From Cyanobacterium stanieri PCC 7202 (GTDB taxonomy: Bacteria > Cyanobacteriota > Cyanobacteriia > Cyanobacteriales > Cyanobacteriaceae), in contig CP003940.1 of the NCBI GenBank assembly GCA_000317655.1, positions 62,001 through 126,000 of the forward strand: a stretch of DNA of 64,000 nucleotides, given 5' to 3'. Below, piece by piece: positions 20,133 through 29,787 of this stretch (the first letter of the stretch is position 1; every line of letters starts with the position of its first letter). The notes under the pieces are model-generated. The model was not told the origin of the DNA. It did no database searches and saw nothing but the letters and a program-made list of their open reading frames with translations. Both the position numbers and the translations under genes were made by a program.

Positions 20133-20302
20133 TTAACCTATAAATATAAAATGTAAAGATATTACTCAAACCTATTATGTACTTGTTCACAATGATAAGG
20201 ATAAAAACAATTTAATGACTTGGATACATTGTTCATAGTCAAGATGATAATCAATATTCAGAAAGACTCAGCTATTAAATTTATTTATTAATAAAATTAT
20301 TT

Positions 20303-21085
20303 ATGGATATTATCAGGATTCCCGTATTATCGGATAATTATATCTTTGTTTTACACGATCGCACTTTAAACCAAGCAGCAGTAGTCGATCCAGCAGAAGC
20401 AAAGCCTGTTTTGGAATGCTTGAAGAATTTGGGAGCACAATTAGTCGCCATTTTTAATACTCACCATCATTTAGACCATGTGGGGGGTAACAAGGAATTG
20501 TTAACGGCCTTCCCTGATGCGGTGGTTTATGGTGGAGAGGAAGATCGAGGCAGAATTCCAAGACAACAGTTTTTTTTGAAAGAAGGAGACACTGTGGAGT
20601 TTGCTGGTAGAACAGGGGAGGTATTTTTTGTCCCAGGTCATACAAAAGCTCATATTGCCTACTATTTTGCCCCTAACGATCAAAATGATCAAAATGAGGT
20701 AGGAGAGCTATTTTGTGGGGATACGCTTTTTGCAGGGGGCTGTGGACGATTGTTTGAGGGAACTCCTGCCCAGATGGTAGACTCCTTGGGGAAATTACGT
20801 TCTCTTCCCGACCATACGAGGGTATGGTGTGCCCATGAATATACCTTGAGTAATTTAAAGTTTGCTATTACAGTAGATGGTAACAATTTAGACCTTATCA
20901 ATCGTTATCAAGAGGTTACAATGGCACGGGAAAATGATCAGCCTACCATTCCTTCCTCTATTGGGTTAGAAAAAAAGACTAATCCTTTTATGCGTTGGGA
21001 TAATAATCAAATCAAATCTGCCATGGGTTTTGAGGAGCCTAGTCGGGTGTTTGGTCGTTTAAGGGGTATGAAAGATAATTTTTAG
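20303..21085 (+). CDS. gloB: Hydroxyacylglutathione hydrolase (glyoxalase II)
   Basis: Zinc metallohydrolase that cleaves S-lactoylglutathione in methylglyoxal detoxification. The metal-binding HxHxDH motif is THHHLDHVGG (His54, His56, Asp58, His59). Further ligands lie in VPGHTKAHI, FCGDTLFAGGCGRLFEG and AHEYTLSNLKFA, and the C-terminal substrate-binding helices are present (RWDN, SRVFGRLRGMKD). Length 260 residues is normal, so this copy is intact. Its last 255 bp (20830-21084) are duplicated with three silent changes at 23046-23300, beyond the adjacent membrane-protein gene. This suggests the present 3' end was rebuilt during an insertion. Confidence 0.95.
   Translation: MDIIRIPVLSDNYIFVLHDRTLNQAAVVDPAEAKPVLECLKNLGAQLVAIFNTHHHLDHVGGNKELLTAFPDAVVYGGEEDRGRIPRQQFFLKEGDTVEFAGRTGEVFFVPGHTKAHIAYYFAPNDQNDQNEVGELFCGDTLFAGGCGRLFEGTPAQMVDSLGKLRSLPDHTRVWCAHEYTLSNLKFAITVDGNNLDLINRYQEVTMARENDQPTIPSSIGLEKKTNPFMRWDNNQIKSAMGFEEPSRVFGRLRGMKDNF
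20830..21084 (+). repeat. 255-bp direct repeat, copy A (in gloB)
   Basis: This block is identical to 23046-23300 except for three G/A differences, all at third codon positions and all synonymous. The two copies bracket 1,961 bp holding one gene. Both copies end at the same base inside the stop codon. Confidence 0.95.
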
Positions 21086-21207
21086 CTTAACTTTAAGTTC
21101 AAGAGAAGCTGAAAATGTTATCATCCTGCATAAAAAATAATAAAATAACCACAATCAAAACTGAAGCTATAATTAAGTTTTATTGTTAGGCTAATGAGAA
21201 CAAAGTT

Positions 21208-22983
21208 ATGATTCATGGTAAGCAATATGCCTTAATTATAAATTTAATTATAGTTATATTTTTTGTAATACTAACCATTGTTATAAACTCCCAGATGATA
21301 CGTTTTGGGTTAAATGGACTAGGAGATGTTAGATGGCATATCGGTTGGGTTCAAAATTTTTCTGCACAATTACAAGAGGGGATTTTATATCCCCGTTGGT
21401 TAGCAAATACAAACTTTGGTTACGGTAGTCCCACATTTGTTTTTTATCCTCCCTTAGTTTATTATTTTGGTTCTATATTGCGAATAGTAGGTTTTAACAG
21501 TCAGCAAACTATGACTTTATTATTTTCCTTACCCATTCTTTTAAGCGGTATAAGTTTTTATGTTTATGGTCAAAGTAAATGGAATAGCATAAGTGCGACT
21601 GCAGGAGCTTTATCTTATATGCTTTGTCCTTTCATTATTCATTCCGTTAATTTCGGAAATTTGTCTACTCTCTGGACAATTCCTCTTTTACCTCTAGGAA
21701 TGTTTTTTACGGATAAATGTTTGGAGAATTCCAAATGGGGATTGTTGTTAACCGTATTTGTCTCTCTGATTGCACTCACCCATACACCGACTTTATTAAT
21801 ATATACAATCGCATGGTTGTTATATATGATTTATCAAACTCAAGAAAAACCTGTTATTCAAGTTATTATTACGATCATTTTTGCTTTTGCTGGATTAGGA
21901 TTAGCCTCATTTTATCTATTACCGGCAATCCTAGAACAAAAATACGTAAATATTGACTATCAATCAGGTTCTATGGGAGGTTTCTCAACGCTGCCTTGGA
22001 AAGATTTATTTATGGTTGATGGACCATACTCTATCGGAGCTAAAAATGTTATTGCAACTATTTCCATCGCAATAATCAGTATAATCTATACAGAAAAGAG
22101 AAAACCATATTTGAAACACATTATGGGATGGATTATTTTTATGGTTATCGTTTTATTTATGGTCAGTAATTTATCAGAAATAATTTGGTATTCCAGTCAT
22201 ATTTTGTTGAAAGTACAGAGAAGTGGAAGAATAATGGGGTTATTTTACTTTGCCCAAGCTGTACTATTCAGTTGGCTAATAAAATCTTTGTTAGGATTAA
22301 AAATCAAGCAACAGTTAATTCCCATAACGATTTTAACCACTATTTTATTTGTAAATTTTCAATATGGTTATAATCTTACCCGTCAGTCACCAGGACTTAA
22401 TGCGCAAACACAAGGAGTAGTATCTAGTAGAGAATGGATGGAGATAGCACTTTTTGAACCGCTATCAGAGAAACTTCTTGATGTTCCAGAATTTAGACCA
22501 CAAATAATTTCCCCTTATGAATTTAATCCTGATGTAAGAGAATCGACTCCAGTGATTGACGGTATTCCAACTCCCAATATTATTGGAGGTAATCCCTATT
22601 TCCCCGTACCGAAACTGAATAAACCAAAAATGGAAGTTTTACAAGGAGAAGGCGATATTTTCATTGAGAATTGGTCAAGCTATGTTCGAAATTTTAGAAT
22701 TAATGTTAATCAACAATCAAGAATAAAAATCAGGACTTATTACTATCCTGCTTGGACGTTGAAAATTAATGATCAAATGCATGATATTGACATTTTAGAA
22801 GATGGTACAATCGGCTTTTCTTTAGACCAAGGAATATATCAAGGAACATTAAACTACAATATGACACCAGCATTTGCTTGGGGAATTTTACTTAGCATTT
22901 TAAGTATTATTTTTCTTCTCGTATTGTATATCATATTCAATAATTATGATTCTGTAATGTTTTTCTGGAAAACAATCTTTTGA
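21208..22983 (+). CDS. Multi-spanning membrane protein, PTPS-related domain family
   Basis: This 591-residue integral membrane protein has roughly ten or more hydrophobic segments. The opening luminal motif GDVRWHIGWVQNFSAQL, then LYPRWLANTNFGYGSPTFVFY, fits the 6-pyruvoyl-tetrahydropterin-synthase-related membrane family, whose members look like GT-C glycosyltransferases. The acidic D-x-R/H motif after the first helix is the GT-C-like feature. A periplasmic beta-rich domain (about 410-560) and a last membrane helix complete it. Function is not established; a lipid-linked sugar transferase is plausible given the nearby GT4 and exporter. It is flanked on both sides by gloB 3' sequence, so it is the cargo of an apparent insertion. 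Confidence 0.7.
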   Translation: MIHGKQYALIINLIIVIFFVILTIVINSQMIRFGLNGLGDVRWHIGWVQNFSAQLQEGILYPRWLANTNFGYGSPTFVFYPPLVYYFGSILRIVGFNSQQTMTLLFSLPILLSGISFYVYGQSKWNSISATAGALSYMLCPFIIHSVNFGNLSTLWTIPLLPLGMFFTDKCLENSKWGLLLTVFVSLIALTHTPTLLIYTIAWLLYMIYQTQEKPVIQVIITIIFAFAGLGLASFYLLPAILEQKYVNIDYQSGSMGGFSTLPWKDLFMVDGPYSIGAKNVIATISIAIISIIYTEKRKPYLKHIMGWIIFMVIVLFMVSNLSEIIWYSSHILLKVQRSGRIMGLFYFAQAVLFSWLIKSLLGLKIKQQLIPITILTTILFVNFQYGYNLTRQSPGLNAQTQGVVSSREWMEIALFEPLSEKLLDVPEFRPQIISPYEFNPDVRESTPVIDGIPTPNIIGGNPYFPVPKLNKPKMEVLQGEGDIFIENWSSYVRNFRINVNQQSRIKIRTYYYPAWTLKINDQMHDIDILEDGTIGFSLDQGIYQGTLNYNMTPAFAWGILLSILSIIFLLVLYIIFNNYDSVMFFWKTIF

Positions 22984-23045
22984 CTGTTATGATTTTTACA
23001 CGTTCTATCAAAATTCTCACTAGTTTTTTTTATTGCCCTTATAAT

Positions 23046-23301
23046 TGCCCATGAATATACCTTGAGTAATTTAAAATTTGCTATTACAGTAGATGGTAAC
23101 AATTTAGACCTTATCAATCGTTATCAAGAGGTTACAATGGCACGGGAAAATGATCAGCCTACCATTCCTTCCTCTATTGGGTTAGAAAAAAAGACTAATC
23201 CTTTTATGCGTTGGGATAATAATCAAATCAAATCTGCCATGGGTTTTGAGGAACCTAGTCGGGTATTTGGTCGTTTAAGGGGTATGAAAGATAATTTTTA
23301 A
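23046..23301 (+). pseudogene. Duplicated 3' fragment of gloB
   Basis: The fragment encodes the last 84 or so residues of GloB (from AHEYTLSNLKFA to GMKDNF) and ends in its own TAA. It lacks the metal-binding N-terminal domain. No ATG is in frame upstream; the frame is open only from 22993, and the first usable codon would be a TTG at 23062. It is therefore a remnant, not a functional hydrolase. The matched region begins abruptly at 23046 and stops at 23300. Confidence 0.9.
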
Positions 23302-23461
23302 ATAATTATTACTCGTTTTGTGGTCTAATTTCTTATTATTTAATTGATCGTTTTTAGCAGATCCGATTAATTTTTATCTATCATATTGATGAGCTAAAAA
23401 GAGATAGAGCGTCATGTTATCTAACTAAATTATTTTTTATATTTTTTTGTGGGGAGTCTTA

Positions 23462-24859
23462 ATGTCTGTAAGTAAAGTAAATTACCGTCCCAAAAAAGGG
23501 GGACACAAAAAACCACAGGCTCCAAAAAAGGGGTCTAGGATCAATTGGGTTTTAATGGGTTTTGGTTTAAGTGCGATCGCCTCTTTATCCACTGCCATTG
23601 GTGCTTTGTTAGCCTTATCGGTTACTCAAACTCCTCTTAACCAAGTGAGATTAACCCCAGAAGAAGAAGCAGTTTTTAACCAAGAAGAAACCTTAAGTTA
23701 CAGTAGTTTAAATGTACCGAACCTCCGAAGACCAATCAATATTTTAGTCTTGGGAGTCAAAGTTTTAAGCACCGACATCCCCGACTACCCAGAAACTAAT
23801 TTAGGTTATCATCCCCTTGTCAACTCCTTCCAAGGGCGATCGGATAGTATGATGTTACTACGCCTCGACCCACAAAAAAATGAAGTAGTCGTTTTATCCA
23901 TTCCTCGAGACACCCGAACTAGAGTGCGAGGGGTGGGTTTAACCAAAATTAATGATGCCAATGCCTATGGTGGGGCTTCCCTCGCCGCAGAATCAGTCAG
24001 TGATCTTCTCAATGGTGTGAAAATAGATCGCTATGTTCGCATCAACGTTCAAGGAGTAGAGAAGTTAATTGATGCCCTTGGTGGGGTTGATTTTTATGTT
24101 CCCAAGGATATGAGGTATACTGATCACAGCCAACGTCTCTATATCAATTTACAAGAAGGGCAACAACACCTAGATGGGGAAAGAGCATTACAACTTTTAC
24201 GCTTCCGTTACGATGCCTATGGAGATGTAGGTAGGGTACAAAGACAACAAGCTCTGATCAGGGCATTAATGGAACAAGCCCTAAGTCCGAGGACGGTGTT
24301 GCGTATTCCTGAAATTCTTAGTATCATCCGTTCCCATATTGACACCAACTTGGGTACAAATGAACTAATTGCCATGGCTGCTTTTATGGGACAAAAAAGT
24401 AGATCTGATTTTCAGATGGTAATGTTACCGGGAGACTTCAATCAACCAGAGGAAGGGGAATTAAGTTATTGGTTGCCCAATCAGCGAGGTATTTCTCGTA
24501 TCAGTCAAGATATTTTTGGTGTCCAACCAGATTATTTTTATACCAGTAATACCAATAGCGAACCCATCGCCCCTAGTCGTGTTAGAGTCGCTATACAAAC
24601 CCGTGACGCTGATAGGGAAATAGCCCAAAGTGTAGCGGATGAGTTAATCAACTCAGGTTATAACCGAATTTTTATCAGCAACACTCCCTATAATGAACCC
24701 ATCAGTAAAACTAGAATTGTCGCCCAAGGGGGAGACTCTTCCATGGCAGCAAGGGTGAGAGCCACTTTGGGTGTGGGAGAGGTGTTAGTGGAAAGCACAG
24801 GGGTTTTAGGCACAGACATCACCATTCAAGTGGGTAGTGATTGGAGTATGGAGGATTAA
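23462..24859 (+). CDS. LytR-CpsA-Psr family cell-wall glycopolymer transferase
   Basis: LCP proteins attach glycopolymers from undecaprenyl-pyrophosphate carriers to peptidoglycan or other acceptors outside the membrane. A cytoplasmic basic N-terminus (KKGGHKKPQ) precedes one membrane helix (about 35-60). The LCP core follows with RSDSMMLLRLDP, LSIPRDTRTRVRGVGLTKINDANAYGG, LIDALGGVDFYVPKDM and LRFRYDAYGDVGRVQRQQ, which hold the conserved Arg and Asp residues. A C-terminal LytR_C-like domain (about 360-465) is present. The ATG at 23462 has a GGGGAG ribosome site, so it is preferred to the TTG at 23447. Before the insertion upstream, it was probably the direct neighbour of gloB. Confidence 0.9.
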   Translation: MSVSKVNYRPKKGGHKKPQAPKKGSRINWVLMGFGLSAIASLSTAIGALLALSVTQTPLNQVRLTPEEEAVFNQEETLSYSSLNVPNLRRPINILVLGVKVLSTDIPDYPETNLGYHPLVNSFQGRSDSMMLLRLDPQKNEVVVLSIPRDTRTRVRGVGLTKINDANAYGGASLAAESVSDLLNGVKIDRYVRINVQGVEKLIDALGGVDFYVPKDMRYTDHSQRLYINLQEGQQHLDGERALQLLRFRYDAYGDVGRVQRQQALIRALMEQALSPRTVLRIPEILSIIRSHIDTNLGTNELIAMAAFMGQKSRSDFQMVMLPGDFNQPEEGELSYWLPNQRGISRISQDIFGVQPDYFYTSNTNSEPIAPSRVRVAIQTRDADREIAQSVADELINSGYNRIFISNTPYNEPISKTRIVAQGGDSSMAARVRATLGVGEVLVESTGVLGTDITIQVGSDWSMED

Positions 24860-24910
24860 GATTAAGGTAAGCTATCAAATTAAAGGTAATAACTGTACTA
24901 TCCATTCTTA

Positions 24911-25450
24911 ATGCGTATTTACGGTAATAGAGAAATAAAAACCCTTGGGGGGCAGAATACTCGCCCCACAACTTCCAAAGTCCGGGAAGCTATTTTTAAT
25001 ATTTGGCGAGATAAAATTGATGGTTGCCGATGGCTTGATTTGTGTGCAGGAAACGGAACCATGGGGGCTGAAGCCCTTTGTCGTGGTGCGGTTAAAGCCG
25101 TGGCGATCGAAAAATCATCCCCTGCCTGTCAAATTATTCGGGAAAATTGGCAAAAAATAGCCAAAGATGATCAAGAGATTAAAATTTTAAAAGGAGATTT
25201 GTTAAAAAGACTCAAAAATTTACAAGGACAGGAATTTGATTTAATTTATCTTGATCCTCCCTATCATTTAAACCTTTATAACCCTACATTAAAAGCGATT
25301 TTTGACTATGACTTGTTATCTTCTCAAGGAGAAATAGCTGCCGAATTTGATCCAAAAAAATCTCCTGCAATAATTACCAATGAATGGCAACTATTACAAG
25401 AGAAATCTTATGGAAAAACCAATGTTAATTTTTATGGGAGATCACTTTAA
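24911..25450 (+). CDS. rsmD: 16S rRNA (guanine966-N2)-methyltransferase RsmD
   Basis: RsmD methylates G966 of 16S rRNA in the assembled 30S subunit. The N-terminus MRIYGNREIKTLGGQNTRPTTSKVREAIFNI is typical, with TRPT and the helix that follows. The SAM-binding motif is LDLCAGNGTMGAEALCRGA, and the catalytic motif is LDPPY (canonical DPPF/DPPY). Length 179 residues is slightly short at the C-terminus but within range. Its stop codon TAA shares the palindrome TTAA with the stop of the convergent pirin gene. Confidence 0.88.
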   Translation: MRIYGNREIKTLGGQNTRPTTSKVREAIFNIWRDKIDGCRWLDLCAGNGTMGAEALCRGAVKAVAIEKSSPACQIIRENWQKIAKDDQEIKILKGDLLKRLKNLQGQEFDLIYLDPPYHLNLYNPTLKAIFDYDLLSSQGEIAAEFDPKKSPAIITNEWQLLQEKSYGKTNVNFYGRSL

Positions 25451-26151
25451 TTCATAAAGTGAAATAACAAAAATTCACTATCTTTTTGATTACCTTTAAT
25501 GGTTAATGAATCTTCCTCCTTGATAGCTACTCCATCCCCTGCCTTAATAACGTGGTTATTTACTTCTAATTCTCCTTTCACCAATTGAATCCAACCATAG
25601 TCATTATCTGCCAAGGAATGATTAATAGTTTCATCTTTTTCTAAAATAGAAGACCAAATATTAACATTTTGATGAATTTTAAGGGAACTATCTTTACTTT
25701 CAGGAGATACTAATAAACGTAATTTTCCTCTTTTTTCTTCCTCAGAAAATATTTTTTGCTCATAACCAGGCTCTAAATCTTTTTGGTTGGGTAAAATCCA
25801 GATTTGTAAGAGGTGAACTTCACTCTGTGCAGAATGATTAAATTCACTATGACGAATACCCGTTCCTGCACTCATTCTTTGGACTTCGCCCCGAGAGATT
25901 GTTTCACCATTGCCAATACTATCTTTATGCTCTAATTCACCTTCGATAACATAGGTGACAATTTCCATGTCTTGGTGTCCATGGGTGCCAAATCCTTTCC
26001 CCGGAGCAATTTTATCTTCGTTAATCACTAAAAGATTACCAAAGCCTGTGTATCTAGGGTCATAGTAGCTACCAAAAGAAAAAGTATGTTTTGTATCTAG
26101 CCAGTCAAATATAATGTGTCCTCTTTGGTCGGATGGGCGTATTGTAATCAT
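25447..26151 (-). CDS. Pirin family cupin protein
   Basis: Bicupin of the pirin family; some members (E. coli YhhW) have quercetin 2,3-dioxygenase activity, but the physiological role is mostly unknown. Metal ligands are visible in GTHGHQDMEIVTYVIEGELEH and in IRHSEFNHS. The N-terminus has the usual DQRGHIIFDWLDTKHTFSFG. Length 234 residues fits. It converges on rsmD with a 4-bp shared TTAA at the stop codons. Confidence 0.9.
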   Translation of the reverse strand: MITIRPSDQRGHIIFDWLDTKHTFSFGSYYDPRYTGFGNLLVINEDKIAPGKGFGTHGHQDMEIVTYVIEGELEHKDSIGNGETISRGEVQRMSAGTGIRHSEFNHSAQSEVHLLQIWILPNQKDLEPGYEQKIFSEEEKRGKLRLLVSPESKDSSLKIHQNVNIWSSILEKDETINHSLADNDYGWIQLVKGELEVNNHVIKAGDGVAIKEEDSLTIKGNQKDSEFLLFHFMN

Positions 26152-26457
26152 TATTTTCTTTCCTTAAAAGTTAACTATAAATAGTATGTTTCGTGATGGA
26201 AAATTTGTTTTTTTGGAAATGTAAATTAATTATAACATAGATAATTTTACGGTTTAGGTTCGTAAATTACCCACTAACTTCACTAGATAAATAATTTGTT
26301 TTTTGCTAGTTTTTATTGGTGATTGATTTGATGGGAAAATTAATAAAAATAATAATAAATACTAAAGATATATTTATTTAAAATAAATTGTAAAGATGAT
26401 ATAAAGAGGGGAGCAAAATATGTTTAAAAATGACAATGAGCTTGAAGTCTATTAATT
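26152..26457. other. Intergenic region with possible 11-codon ORF
   Basis: This 306-bp AT-rich gap lies upstream of pirin and downstream of the 87-residue gene. The only notable item is a plus-strand mini-ORF at 26420-26455 (MFKNDNELEVY), preceded by GAGGGGAG at good ribosome-site spacing. Nothing else is recognisable. Confidence 0.4.
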
Positions 26458-26721
26458 CTACTTTTTATAATCAGAGGTGATTTGATGGATGGGGATGAAG
26501 TTTTCCCAAGGTAAAAGAATGGGCTGTTTACTAAAAATTAGTTGACCGTGATAGGTTTTTTTGTCGATGGCTACCCCAAGGGGTGGAGATTCTAGGGTGA
26601 CATGAAATTTACAATAGGTTTCATAAATTTCTCGGGCCGCCCTTAGCATGGTGGGATCTAATATTTTGGGGATACTATTTAAGACTTTTTGAGAAAGATT
26701 ACTTTTATTGGTGACTGACAT
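26458..26721 (-). CDS. Small hypothetical protein, 87 residues
   Basis: I do not recognise this gene. The protein has no membrane segment. It is predicted to be helical in its first half (LSQKVLNSIPKILDPTMLRAAREIYETY), followed by a beta-like second half (KFHVTLESPPLGVAIDKKTYHGQLIFSK). It begins with ATG at 26721 and has its own short upstream region, divergent from glmU. Codon composition is like that of its neighbours, so I consider it a real gene. Confidence 0.6.
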   Translation of the reverse strand: MSVTNKSNLSQKVLNSIPKILDPTMLRAAREIYETYCKFHVTLESPPLGVAIDKKTYHGQLIFSKQPILLPWENFIPIHQITSDYKK

Positions 26722-26882
26722 TGCTTTAATTTAGAATAACTCTAGTAAATGCTAAGTTATATTTTACTGAGATCTGAGTCAAAGAGATCTTTTTATATTT
26801 TGCAAAAAATAGTTTTCTGGCAAATTAAAATCCTAATTCCTTTGATGATATACTCTAGGGCAAACGGTAGTTAAAATATCTC

Positions 26883-28238
26883 ATGTTAGCAGTTGCAATT
26901 CTTGCCGCAGGCAAAGGAACTAGAATGAAATCCAAACTTCCTAAAGTTTTACACCCTTTAGGAAATAAAAGTTTAGTCGAAAGGGCGATCGCCTCTTGTG
27001 AACTGGTCAAACCCGATCGCACCGCCATCATTATCGGTTATGAAGGAGAAAGAATTAAACAAGCCCTAAACCACCTCACAGGGGTTGAATTTGTAGAACA
27101 AAAAGAACAACTAGGCACAGGACACGCCATTCAACAGTTGCTCGAACCCCTCAAGGACTTTTCTGGGGATTTGTTGGTACTCAATGGGGATGTACCTTTA
27201 TTACGTCCAGAAACCGTCCAAAAACTCATTGCCACCCATCAAGAATATCAAAACCAAGCCACCCTCCTCACGGCTAATTTATCAAATCCCCAAGGGTATG
27301 GGAGGGTATTCTGTGATGGTCATAATATAGTTAAACAAATTGTGGAAGATCGGGATTGTAATTCCGCTCAAAAACAAAATCCGAAAGTAAATGCAGGAGT
27401 ATATTGTTTTAACTGGGATGTTCTTAAGGAAGTATTACCAAAACTGAGCACCAATAATGATCAACAGGAATATTATTTAACGGAAGTGGTGGATTTTCTT
27501 AATCCTGTGATGGCTTTGGATGTGGATGATCACTTAGAAATTAATGGTATTAATGATCGTCGTCAATTGGCGGTTGCCTATGACATTTTACAAGCAAGGG
27601 TAAAAGAGGCGTGGATGATGGCTGGTGTCACTATGATTGACCCTGATAGCATTACCATTGAAGATACTGTAACCCTCACCAGTGATGTCATTATCGAACC
27701 TCAAACCCACCTCAGAGGTAATACCGTTATCGGTTCGGGATGTCACATTGGACCGGGTAGTTTTGTGGAAAATAGTCAGATTGGCGAGGATGTAAAGGTA
27801 TTTTATTCCACTGTCATTGATAGTTCGGTGGCTTCCCACAGTAAGATTGGCCCCTATAGTCATTTACGAGGACAGGCAAACATTGGCGAAAATTGTCGGG
27901 TGGGGAACTTTGTGGAGGTGAAAAAATCCACTATCGGTAATAAAACCAATGTGGCTCATTTATCCTATATTGGTGATGCAACCCTTGGCAATCAGGTTAA
28001 TGTGGGTGCTGGTACTATTACCGCTAATTATGACGGTTTCAATAAACATCCTACAATTATAGGCGATCGCACTAAAACTGGTTCTAATAGTGTTTTGGTT
28101 GCCCCTGTAACTATTGGCGAAGATGTGACCATTGGAGCAGGTTCTGTTATTACCCATGATGTACCTGATGAAGCCTTGGCGATCGCCCGTCAAAAACAAA
28201 AAAACATTGAAAACTGGCATTCAAGAAGCAAAAAATAG
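26883..28238 (+). CDS. glmU: Bifunctional GlcNAc-1-P uridyltransferase/GlcN-1-P acetyltransferase GlmU
   Basis: GlmU makes UDP-GlcNAc, the precursor of peptidoglycan and surface glycans. The N-terminal uridyltransferase domain has [28 protein letters not shown] and NGDVPLL. The C-terminal left-handed beta helix holds hexapeptide repeats from about residue 250. Acetyltransferase residues lie in [10 protein letters not shown] and GTITANYDG. Length 451 residues is standard. It converges on argG, with a hairpin between them. Confidence 0.97.
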   Translation: MLAVAILAAGKGTRMKSKLPKVLHPLGNKSLVERAIASCELVKPDRTAIIIGYEGERIKQALNHLTGVEFVEQKEQLGTGHAIQQLLEPLKDFSGDLLVLNGDVPLLRPETVQKLIATHQEYQNQATLLTANLSNPQGYGRVFCDGHNIVKQIVEDRDCNSAQKQNPKVNAGVYCFNWDVLKEVLPKLSTNNDQQEYYLTEVVDFLNPVMALDVDDHLEINGINDRRQLAVAYDILQARVKEAWMMAGVTMIDPDSITIEDTVTLTSDVIIEPQTHLRGNTVIGSGCHIGPGSFVENSQIGEDVKVFYSTVIDSSVASHSKIGPYSHLRGQANIGENCRVGNFVEVKKSTIGNKTNVAHLSYIGDATLGNQVNVGAGTITANYDGFNKHPTIIGDRTKTGSNSVLVAPVTIGEDVTIGAGSVITHDVPDEALAIARQKQKNIENWHSRSKK

Positions 28239-28266
28239 GAACTGCTAGTTTTGGAGTTGAATTAAT

Positions 28267-28310
28267 TACCCCCATCCCCCTTTCGCATTTAGCGAGGGGA
28301 AAAGGGGGTA
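28267..28310. terminator. Inverted repeat between convergent glmU and argG
   Basis: TACCCCC (28267-28273) plus CCCCCTTTCGC pairs with GCGAGGGG and AGGGGGTA (ending at 28310) around ATTTA. It lies in the 88-bp gap between two convergent genes and could stop transcription in both directions, although no clean T-run follows. The sequence also resembles dispersed C5/G5 palindromes. Confidence 0.5.
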
Positions 28311-28326
28311 GTATCAGAGGAATTAA

Positions 28327-29541
28327 CTAGCCATTAATGGATCTGGTTTTTTCTGCCCAAACTCTGGTAGATAGACCCCAAACATAAATAAATCCTTCAG
28401 CGGCTTTATGATCAAATTGGTCCTCTTCTCCGTAGGTAGATAAATCAGAATCGTATAAAGAATACTCAGATTTTCTGCCCACCACAGTAGCATTACCCTT
28501 AAAGAACTTGATGCGCACTGTACCGCTAACCCTTTTTTGGGTTTCCTCTACAAAAGCATCTAGGGCGTTTTTGAGGGGGCTGTACCATAAACCTTCATAA
28601 ATCAAACGGCTATAGGTTTCGTCAATGTGCGCCCTCTTATAATGGGTGACATCACTGGTGAGGGTCAAACTTTCTAAATCCTCATGGGCTTTGATTAGTA
28701 CCAATAAAGCGGGGGCTTCATAAATTTCCCGAGACTTAATCCCCACCACTCGATTTTCAATCATATCGATGCGTCCTACACCGTGATTCCCTGCCACTTC
28801 ATTAATCTTTGTGACCAAAGCCACAGGAGAAAGAGCAATCCCATTCACCGCCACAGGGGTTCCTTGCTCGAAAGTAATTTCTAAATATTCAGGCTCATTG
28901 GGGGCATCTACCACAGATTTTGTCATGGCATAGATTTCCTCGGGGGGTTCGGTCATGGGATCTTCCAAGGGACCGGCTTCGATGCTACGACCAAGGAGGT
29001 TACGATCTATACTGTAGGGAGAAGATTTTTTCACAGGGGCTTCGATACCAAATTGTTCCCCATAGGCGATCGCATCTTCCCTACTCATACCCCATTCCCT
29101 AGCAGGGGCCAAAATCTTAATATTAGGATTTAGGGCAGTAATTCCCAAATCAAAACGAACCTGATCATTTCCCTTTCCAGTACAACCATGGGCAACCGCA
29201 TCGGCTCCATATTTTTCGGCCGCCTCCACCAACAATTTAGCAATGAGAGGACGAGCTAAAGCGGTAGAAAGAGGATAACGATTTTCATACAAAGCATTAG
29301 CTTTAATGGCAGGAAAAGCATAGTTTTTCACAAATTCTTCCGTTGCATCCGCCACCAAAGACTCCACCGCACCACATTTAAGCGCTTTGGCTTGAATAGG
29401 AGCTAATTCTTCTCCTTGACCTAAATCTGCCGCGAGGGTGATGACTTCTTTTACACCCCATTCTTTTTTTAAATAAGGAATACAAACGGAAGTGTCAACT
29501 CCCCCAGAATAAGCTAAAACGACTTTCTCGGCACGACTCAT
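28327..29541 (-). CDS. argG: Argininosuccinate synthase
   Basis: ArgG joins citrulline and aspartate using ATP in arginine synthesis, which in cyanobacteria also feeds cyanophycin. The PP-loop motif [12 protein letters not shown] is at the N-terminus. [30 protein letters not shown] and [17 protein letters not shown] are all present. Length 404 residues is normal. It is a single transcription unit with ATG at 29541. Confidence 0.97.
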   Translation of the reverse strand: MSRAEKVVLAYSGGVDTSVCIPYLKKEWGVKEVITLAADLGQGEELAPIQAKALKCGAVESLVADATEEFVKNYAFPAIKANALYENRYPLSTALARPLIAKLLVEAAEKYGADAVAHGCTGKGNDQVRFDLGITALNPNIKILAPAREWGMSREDAIAYGEQFGIEAPVKKSSPYSIDRNLLGRSIEAGPLEDPMTEPPEEIYAMTKSVVDAPNEPEYLEITFEQGTPVAVNGIALSPVALVTKINEVAGNHGVGRIDMIENRVVGIKSREIYEAPALLVLIKAHEDLESLTLTSDVTHYKRAHIDETYSRLIYEGLWYSPLKNALDAFVEETQKRVSGTVRIKFFKGNATVVGRKSEYSLYDSDLSTYGEEDQFDHKAAEGFIYVWGLSTRVWAEKTRSING

Positions 29542-29630
29542 AAAATTTACTCTACTTCAGATAAGACTAAAGGGATATTTTAACAATAACTGTATTTTTA
29601 ACCAATTGTAAGTCAAGATTTCTATATTTT

Positions 29631-29683
29631 AACCTGAGTTCTCCATGAAATTTTTGGATGCTGTTGCTTTAAACTCAGGTGTT
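29631..29683. repeat. Short inverted repeat resembling MITE ends
   Basis: ACCTGAGTT at about 29634 and AACTCAGGT at about 29673 are exact reverse complements. Both resemble the outermost bases of the MITE-like terminal repeats (TAACCTGAGTTCGGG). It could be a heavily deleted copy of that family. It lies upstream of argG. Confidence 0.35.
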
Positions 29684-29737
29684 TTTTAACATAAAAAGTT
29701 ACGTTCCGACTTTTTTGATCCTTTTTTCCAAAATATC

Positions 29738-29766
29738 TTGACAAATTTTTTTCAGTTCGTTAATAT
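29738..29766 (+). promoter_or_regulatory. Sigma-70-type promoter of tRNA-Asp
   Basis: TTGACA (29738-29743) is a perfect -35 box, and TAATAT (29761-29766) is a near-perfect -10 box with 17-bp spacing. Transcription would start about 29773, some 15 bp before the mature tRNA 5' end. Confidence 0.75.
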
Positions 29767-29787
29767 AGATAATGTTGAAAGCGACAA

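Noticed and set aside
20689-23301. Insertion sequence carrying the membrane gene
   Set aside because: The flanking repeats are long direct repeats of gloB rather than short terminal inverted repeats, and there is no transposase. A recombination-type insertion or duplication fits better.
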